Positions 60,988-64,000 of a DNA stretch of 64,000 bases are shown one piece after another (the stretch's first letter is position 1; every line of letters begins with the position of its first letter). The notes beneath the pieces were generated by a model. The model ran no database searches. It had not been told where the DNA came from and was given only the letters and a program-made list of their open reading frames with translations. This DNA comes from CAVTWY01 sp963738615. GTDB taxonomy: Bacteria > Pseudomonadota > Gammaproteobacteria > Burkholderiales > Burkholderiaceae_C. The position numbers and the translations under genes were made by a program. The stretch lies in assembly GCA_963738615.1 (NCBI GenBank), contig CAVTXI010000004.1, forward strand, positions 806,001 through 870,000. The letters are read 5' to 3'.

Positions 60988-63084
60988 TCACCCCACCGGC
61001 TTGCGCGCGGCACCGGCAGCAGCCGCCAGCTTCACGCATTGCGTGATCCACGCGTCGCGGTTGATGCGGCCCTTGAAGGCCCTGAGCCGGGCGTCGACGT
61101 AGGCGACGTCTTTGGGCGTCCATTCGGCGATCTGCCAGAAGTAGTAGACGCCGACCTCGTGCAGCAGACGCTCGAGGCCGGCGGCGACGCCGACGATCAC
61201 TTTCAGGTCGTCGCCCTTGCCGAATGCGGCGTGCGTCAACAGGTTGCGTGAGCCGCCGCGGACGTGCTTGTTGTCAAAGCCCAGCCCCAACTGTGCCTGT
61301 TCGGCTTCGGTCGTCTCGGTGGGGGCCTTCGCGGTGGCGGCGGGTGGTGAAGCCGGGAATGGGGGCGGCGACGCCACCGATGACGCCATCGATGACGCCA
61401 TCGGCAACGTAACTTGTGTGATCGCAGGCGTGGCGACAGGCTTGCGTGGCGCAGGTTCGGGGGCGGGCTCGACCGCGATCGACGCGATCGACGCGACCGG
61501 CGATGCGCGACGCAGCGTCATCGCGTCGGCGCGTGCGCCGCTTTCGATGCGGCCCAGCAGCGACTCGAGCCCGGTCAGACGGTCGACGATCGGCTTCAGG
61601 TCCACCGCTGGCGCGCTGGCCGGCATGCGGATGCCCGACACCGCGTGGTCCAGCGCGTCGAGCCGTCTCTCGAGGCTGCTGCGCAGCGGGGTCAGGTCGA
61701 CCGCCGGCTGGGGGGCGTGCGGCGGTGGCGGCGGCGGCGCTGCCGGCATCTTCAGCGTGCCGACCACGCGCGACAACGTGTCGAGCTTGTCGTGCAGCGG
61801 CGTCAGGTTGACCATCGGCGCCGCAGGCGGCAGCTTGATGCCCTGAACGCGAGCCTCGAGCCCCGCCAGGCGCGTCAGCATGGGGGTGAAGTCAGGCTCT
61901 TTCGCCGCGGCGGGTGGCGGCAGCCTGCCGACCGAATCGGCGAGCGTGCGCGCCAAGCTGGCCTCGAGCTGCGTCAGGCGCGCTTCGAGCGGCGCGAAGT
62001 CGACCGCCCTGGACTGCGCTGCAGTCAAGGCGGCCTCGAGCGCGTCGACCTTCGCATGCAACGGCGCGAGGTCAACGGGCGGCGGCGGGTCGAAACGGAT
62101 CGACTGCACGCGATGTTCGATGTCGACCAGGCGCTGCATCAACGGCGCTTCGAACGCCGCCACGCGCGCGATCACCGGTGCCAGGTCGGTTTCTTTCGGC
62201 GCCACCGGCACGGGGATCGCTGCAAAGGCCTGTGCGACCGAGCGGCCGAACGACTGCTCGAGCTCGCGCAGCCGCGTCTGCACCGGCGCCAGGTCGGCCG
62301 CCTCGGGGATGCGGATCGCGCCGACGTGCGCGTCCACCGCTGCCAAGCGGTCGAACAGCGGTGCCAGGTCGACCGGCACCGGGCGCGGCAGGTCACGCAC
62401 GGCCTTGTCGACTTCGTTGAAGCGGTCGTACAGCGGCGCCAGGTCGGCACGCGTGGCGTCGGCCATCGACGTGAGACCAGCCCGCGTCGAGTCGGCCATG
62501 GACGCCAAGCCCAGCATCACCGGCGCCAGGTCGGGGATGCGGATCGCGTCGACGCGTCGGTCGACCGCAGCCAGGCGCTCGAGCACCGGCGAAAGATCGG
62601 TCGGCACGGGCTTGGGAAACTCAATGGCGGCGACGCTGCGCTGCACCGACGCCTCGAGCGCGTCGATGCGATGGTGCAGCGGCGCCAGGTCGGGGATGCG
62701 GATCGACCCCACGTGCTGCTCGACTTCGTACATGCGCGAATACAGCGGCGTGAAGTCATACGACGGTGCGTCTGGCACACGGATGTTGCGCACCGCTTCC
62801 ATCACGGGCTCGAGGTCCACCGGCGGGGGCTTGGGCATGCCGAAGCCGCGCACCAGCGACTCGAGCTCGTTGAGCCGTTCGGTCACGGGCGACAGGTCGA
62901 TCATCTGGCGCAACGACAGCTTCGAGTCGAGCCCCTTGCGCCACTGGGCCCAGTCGTTCTGCCAGCCGGTGTACTGCACCGTCACGTCTTCGTAGCGATG
63001 GCGGAAGAACCAGCGCGCCAGCCACGCGCCGAAGCCCGCAGCCAGCAACATCAGGCCGGCGATCTTCAGGAAGAGGAATGTCAT
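60988..63084 (-). CDS. Membrane-anchored 16-repeat protein with C-terminal helix-hairpin-helix domain
   Basis: 698 residues from the ATG at 63084 (GGAGGG eight bases upstream). Residues 1-25 form one N-terminal membrane helix (FLKIAGLMLLAAGFGAWLAR). About sixteen degenerate repeats follow, each starting D(L/F)xP(L/V) and running through R(L/I)..(L/V)E..V..I to (R/K)xPxP, for example DLAPLFDRLAAVDAHVGAIR. The pattern suggests short helical segments separated by proline turns. After an Ala/Pro linker, residues ~610-690 hold a helix-hairpin-helix-like domain (KVIVGVAAGLERLLHEVGVY, YFWQIAEWTPKDVAYVDARL), as in predicted NuoE-related HhH proteins. It lies directly downstream of an OmpA-like gene. 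Function unknown; an envelope scaffold is possible. Confidence 0.75.
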   Translation of the reverse strand: MTFLFLKIAGLMLLAAGFGAWLARWFFRHRYEDVTVQYTGWQNDWAQWRKGLDSKLSLRQMIDLSPVTERLNELESLVRGFGMPKPPPVDLEPVMEAVRNIRVPDAPSYDFTPLYSRMYEVEQHVGSIRIPDLAPLHHRIDALEASVQRSVAAIEFPKPVPTDLSPVLERLAAVDRRVDAIRIPDLAPVMLGLASMADSTRAGLTSMADATRADLAPLYDRFNEVDKAVRDLPRPVPVDLAPLFDRLAAVDAHVGAIRIPEAADLAPVQTRLRELEQSFGRSVAQAFAAIPVPVAPKETDLAPVIARVAAFEAPLMQRLVDIEHRVQSIRFDPPPPVDLAPLHAKVDALEAALTAAQSRAVDFAPLEARLTQLEASLARTLADSVGRLPPPAAAKEPDFTPMLTRLAGLEARVQGIKLPPAAPMVNLTPLHDKLDTLSRVVGTLKMPAAPPPPPPHAPQPAVDLTPLRSSLERRLDALDHAVSGIRMPASAPAVDLKPIVDRLTGLESLLGRIESGARADAMTLRRASPVASIASIAVEPAPEPAPRKPVATPAITQVTLPMASSMASSVASPPPFPASPPAATAKAPTETTEAEQAQLGLGFDNKHVRGGSRNLLTHAAFGKGDDLKVIVGVAAGLERLLHEVGVYYFWQIAEWTPKDVAYVDARLRAFKGRINRDAWITQCVKLAAAAGAARKPVG

Positions 63085-63123
63085 GGCGTGGCCCTCCGGC
63101 GGGAGCATGGGCTCGAAGCGTGG

Positions 63124-63207
63124 TGATGTCGGCCCTGATGTCGGCCCTGATGTCGGCCCTGATGTCGGCTCTGATGTCGGCTCACATGCCGGCTCTGATG
63201 TCCGCGC
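63124..63207. repeat. Seven-copy 12-base tandem repeat between the OmpA-like and repeat-protein genes
   Basis: The unit GATGTCGGCCCT is repeated seven times with slight drift (GATGTCGGCTCT, CATGCCGGCTCT, GATGTCCGCGCT). It sits in the 154-base leader of the HhH protein gene. It may vary in copy number and could affect expression of the downstream gene. Confidence 0.8.
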
Positions 63208-63238
63208 TGTTGATCGTTTTGTTGTTGGCGTTGTTGAT

Positions 63239-64000
63239 TCATAAGGCGTGGAACTCGATGCGGCGGTTGAGGGCGCGGCTTTCGGGTGTGTCGTTCGGCG
63301 CCACCGGCCGGCTCGAGCCCATGCCGACCGCTTCGACTTTGCTTTCGGGCAGCCCCAGCTGGATCATCACTTCGCGGACGGCTTTGGCCCGGGCCATGCT
63401 CAGGGCCTGGTTGGTGATCGCGTTGCCCGACGTGTCGGAGTGGCCCTCGACACGCACCACACCCGGACATGATCGGATCGCCTGCGAGATGCGGTCCAGC
63501 AGTGGGTCACTCGCGGCGTCGATCGTGGCTTCGCCCGCGGTGAACTGGATGCTGGCGCCCGCCAGCAGTGTGCCGATGCGCGCTTCACAACCGCGCGCGG
63601 TGGTGGGCTCGGACAACGGTGTCGACGCCGCACCGGCGGCGATGGCCACACCGGTGCCGCGCTCGTTGCCCGCCGTCGCTGCGGCGCGGCCACTCTCTTG
63701 GCGCTCGCCCTCGGCTGCGCCTTCAATCGCGCTTTCACGTGCGGGGCCACGCGCGGGTTCGCGCGCCGCGAGCATCGGGGCCGACGCAGCCGTGCCGGCG
63801 TCGGGCGTCAGCCGGATCGCAGGGGCGGTCGTACCGGCAGCCGTCGACCCTGTGGCGAAACCATCATGCACCGCGCTGACGCAACGCAAGGCGACAAGCC
63901 ATGTGCGGCAGCGCACGTCCCGCACGACAGCGACGGCGGCCTTGCCAGCGTCTTCGCGCGGCTCTTGACCGCCCATGCGCACCTCTTGCCCGTCGACCAC
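63239..64000 (-). CDS. OmpA-family C-terminal peptidoglycan-binding protein, 5' end beyond window
   Basis: At least 253 residues; the 5' part continues past the right edge, so the true start is unseen. The last ~115 residues are the OmpA/MotB domain: ASIQFTAGEATIDAASDPLL, VVRVEGHSDTSGNAITNQAL, SMARAKAVREVMIQLGLPES and MGSSRPVAPNDTPESRALNR, with the Asp and Arg that bind diaminopimelate in peptidoglycan. The preceding Ala/Glu-rich part is a flexible linker. It is upstream of the repeat/HhH membrane protein on the same strand and may work with it at the cell wall. Confidence 0.85.
   Translation of the reverse strand: MVDGQEVRMGGQEPREDAGKAAVAVVRDVRCRTWLVALRCVSAVHDGFATGSTAAGTTAPAIRLTPDAGTAASAPMLAAREPARGPARESAIEGAAEGERQESGRAAATAGNERGTGVAIAAGAASTPLSEPTTARGCEARIGTLLAGASIQFTAGEATIDAASDPLLDRISQAIRSCPGVVRVEGHSDTSGNAITNQALSMARAKAVREVMIQLGLPESKVEAVGMGSSRPVAPNDTPESRALNRRIEFHAL

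Noticed and set aside
61414..63126. 570-codon open frame opposite the 16-repeat protein
   Set aside because: Its apparent periodicity simply mirrors the repeats on the true coding strand.
63124..63207. Possible CRISPR array
   Set aside because: Unit is only 12 bases, copies are contiguous with no spacers, and no cas genes are near.

Overview
The window is a gene-dense, high-GC chromosomal segment. Protein types and gene order (map-glnD-mnmH, rlhA, a bkd branched-chain keto-acid dehydrogenase operon, umuDC behind a LexA-type box) fit a betaproteobacterium of the order Burkholderiales. A CCCCCTTGGGGG-type palindromic repeat inside one gene recalls repeats I associate with the Comamonadaceae and relatives. 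I cannot fix the genus. No rRNA, tRNA, CRISPR array or prophage is visible. The only complete mobile element is one IS5-family copy.

Layout. 1-6.4 kb: a partial secreted alpha/beta hydrolase, then two tandem paralogous lipoprotein genes with PKD-like modules and a propeller-like C-terminus; one has a single frameshift, the other is heavily decayed. 6.5-13 kb: Rieske oxygenase, glutamine-synthetase-like ligase, frameshifted MFS exporter, TVP38-type membrane protein, SPFH lipoprotein. 13-19.7 kb: AlaX editing protein, two Uma2-type genes (one broken), and a compact unit of EamA exporter, PLP aminotransferase and PhzF isomerase divergent from a MocR/GntR regulator with an inverted repeat between them. 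19.8-24 kb: a very long reading frame joining a sugar-dehydrogenase lipoprotein to a complete GH1 beta-glucosidase. 24-31 kb: methyltransferase, VOC/WYL pair, SLOG/SMUG1 pair, flavin monooxygenase, AAA/DUF4143 ATPase, pentenoate-hydratase-type enzyme.

31-40 kb: two exported proteins of unknown function, a scar built from two unrelated gene fragments, SOS-controlled umuDC (UmuD appears to lack its catalytic lysine), a second DUF4143 ATPase with its own operator-like element, and a DUF6351 lipoprotein. 40-45.4 kb: bkdA1-bkdA2-bkdB followed by convergent LuxR-type and Crp/Fnr-type regulators. 45.5-53 kb: DUF2855 protein, two VapBC toxin-antitoxin loci flanking a lipase-like hydrolase, an IS5 element with CTAG target duplication, and rlhA. 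53-64 kb: an exported protein, a decayed rlhA fragment, map-glnD-mnmH, ohr, a Fic protein with an AbiEi-like N-terminus, a 16-repeat membrane-anchored protein with a C-terminal helix-hairpin-helix domain, and a partial OmpA-like gene.

Most of this is ordinary accessory and core metabolism. The points most worth a second look are the dehydrogenase/GH1 fusion, the repeat/HhH plus OmpA envelope pair, the PKD/propeller paralogs, the palindromic element inside the Rieske coding sequence, the UmuD with altered active site, and the gene scars (rlhA, DUF2855/M20). Several single-base frameshifts occur; they may be biological or assembly errors, and I flag each.
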